Source of the DNA: Sycon ciliatum | Lineage: Eukaryota; Porifera; Calcarea; Leucosolenida; Sycettidae | Reading direction: 5' to 3' | DNA length: 64,000 nt | Assembly (NCBI RefSeq): GCF_964019385.1 | Contig: NC_088645.1 | Coordinates: 11,144,792 to 11,208,791 of the forward strand | Shown here: positions 63,987 through 64,000 of the stretch, in pieces | Position numbering within the stretch: the stretch's first letter is position 1 | Layout of the letters: each line of letters starts with the position of its first letter | Notes under the pieces: model-generated | Databases searched by the model: none | What the model saw: only the letters and a program-made list of their open reading frames with translations | What the model was told of the DNA's origin: nothing | Position numbers and translations under genes: made by a program

Positions 63987-64000
63987 CTGGGGATTAAATG

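Overview
The window is animal nuclear DNA, about 45% GC by eye. It has introns with GT-AG splice sites, microsatellites, tRNA-derived SINEs, LINEs, a BEL/Pao element, a DIRS-like element, a probable Penelope-like element with hammerhead ribozymes, piggyBac-type and Harbinger-type elements and many small TIR elements. I favour a sponge or another early-branching metazoan. The reason is the gene family present: a beta-helix ectodomain joined to a Cys-rich CGRC/CxxC segment and about seven membrane spans, a layout I associate with large families in such animals. The species is not resolved.

The only clear host genes are two tandem, head-to-tail paralogs on the minus strand. Paralog 1 (44842 down to 17210) can be assembled into ten exons whose splice sites and phases all agree. 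It gives an uninterrupted 1,436-residue model: signal peptide, right-handed beta-helix-like ectodomain, Cys-rich juxtamembrane part, membrane domain, and a short cytoplasmic tail ending in CIIL. Paralog 2 (63986 down to 48229, 5' exons beyond the right edge) matches exons 5-10 of paralog 1 with the same phases and ends in CIIC. Its big membrane exon carries a one-base frameshift in an A5 run. By analogy these are cell-surface receptors or adhesion proteins; ligand and signalling are unknown.

Layout: 1-6930 two LINEs on the minus strand, the second decayed and carrying three nested insertions; 7000-9340 non-coding with a mariner-type MITE and a hammerhead-containing fragment; 9345-11024 a palindrome with 662-bp arms, each holding the 3' end of a Penelope-like ORF and a complete hammerhead motif; 11050-16045 a LINE interrupted by a piggyBac-type element at TTAA; 17210-44842 paralog 1. 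Its introns hold LINE-in-LINE (20-24.5 kb), a Harbinger-type MITE (24.6 kb), a Harbinger-type element (30.3-31.1 kb), a BEL/Pao element (31.3-37.7 kb), two SINEs (38.8-39.5 kb) and TIR elements (39.8-41.9 kb). 44.9-48.2 kb is intergenic. 48229-63986 is paralog 2, with a 1.65-kb non-coding LTR element (50.3-52.0 kb), a foldback element with a nested TIR element (54.2-56.0 kb), a SINE, a mariner-type MITE, a DIRS-like element without visible recombinase (58-61.5 kb) and a second piggyBac-type copy (62.7-63.6 kb).

Most of the window is therefore mobile DNA sorted by nesting order. The host signal is a pair of receptor paralogs whose exon structure survived while their introns filled with elements. 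All calls come from reading the sequence; no database search was run.
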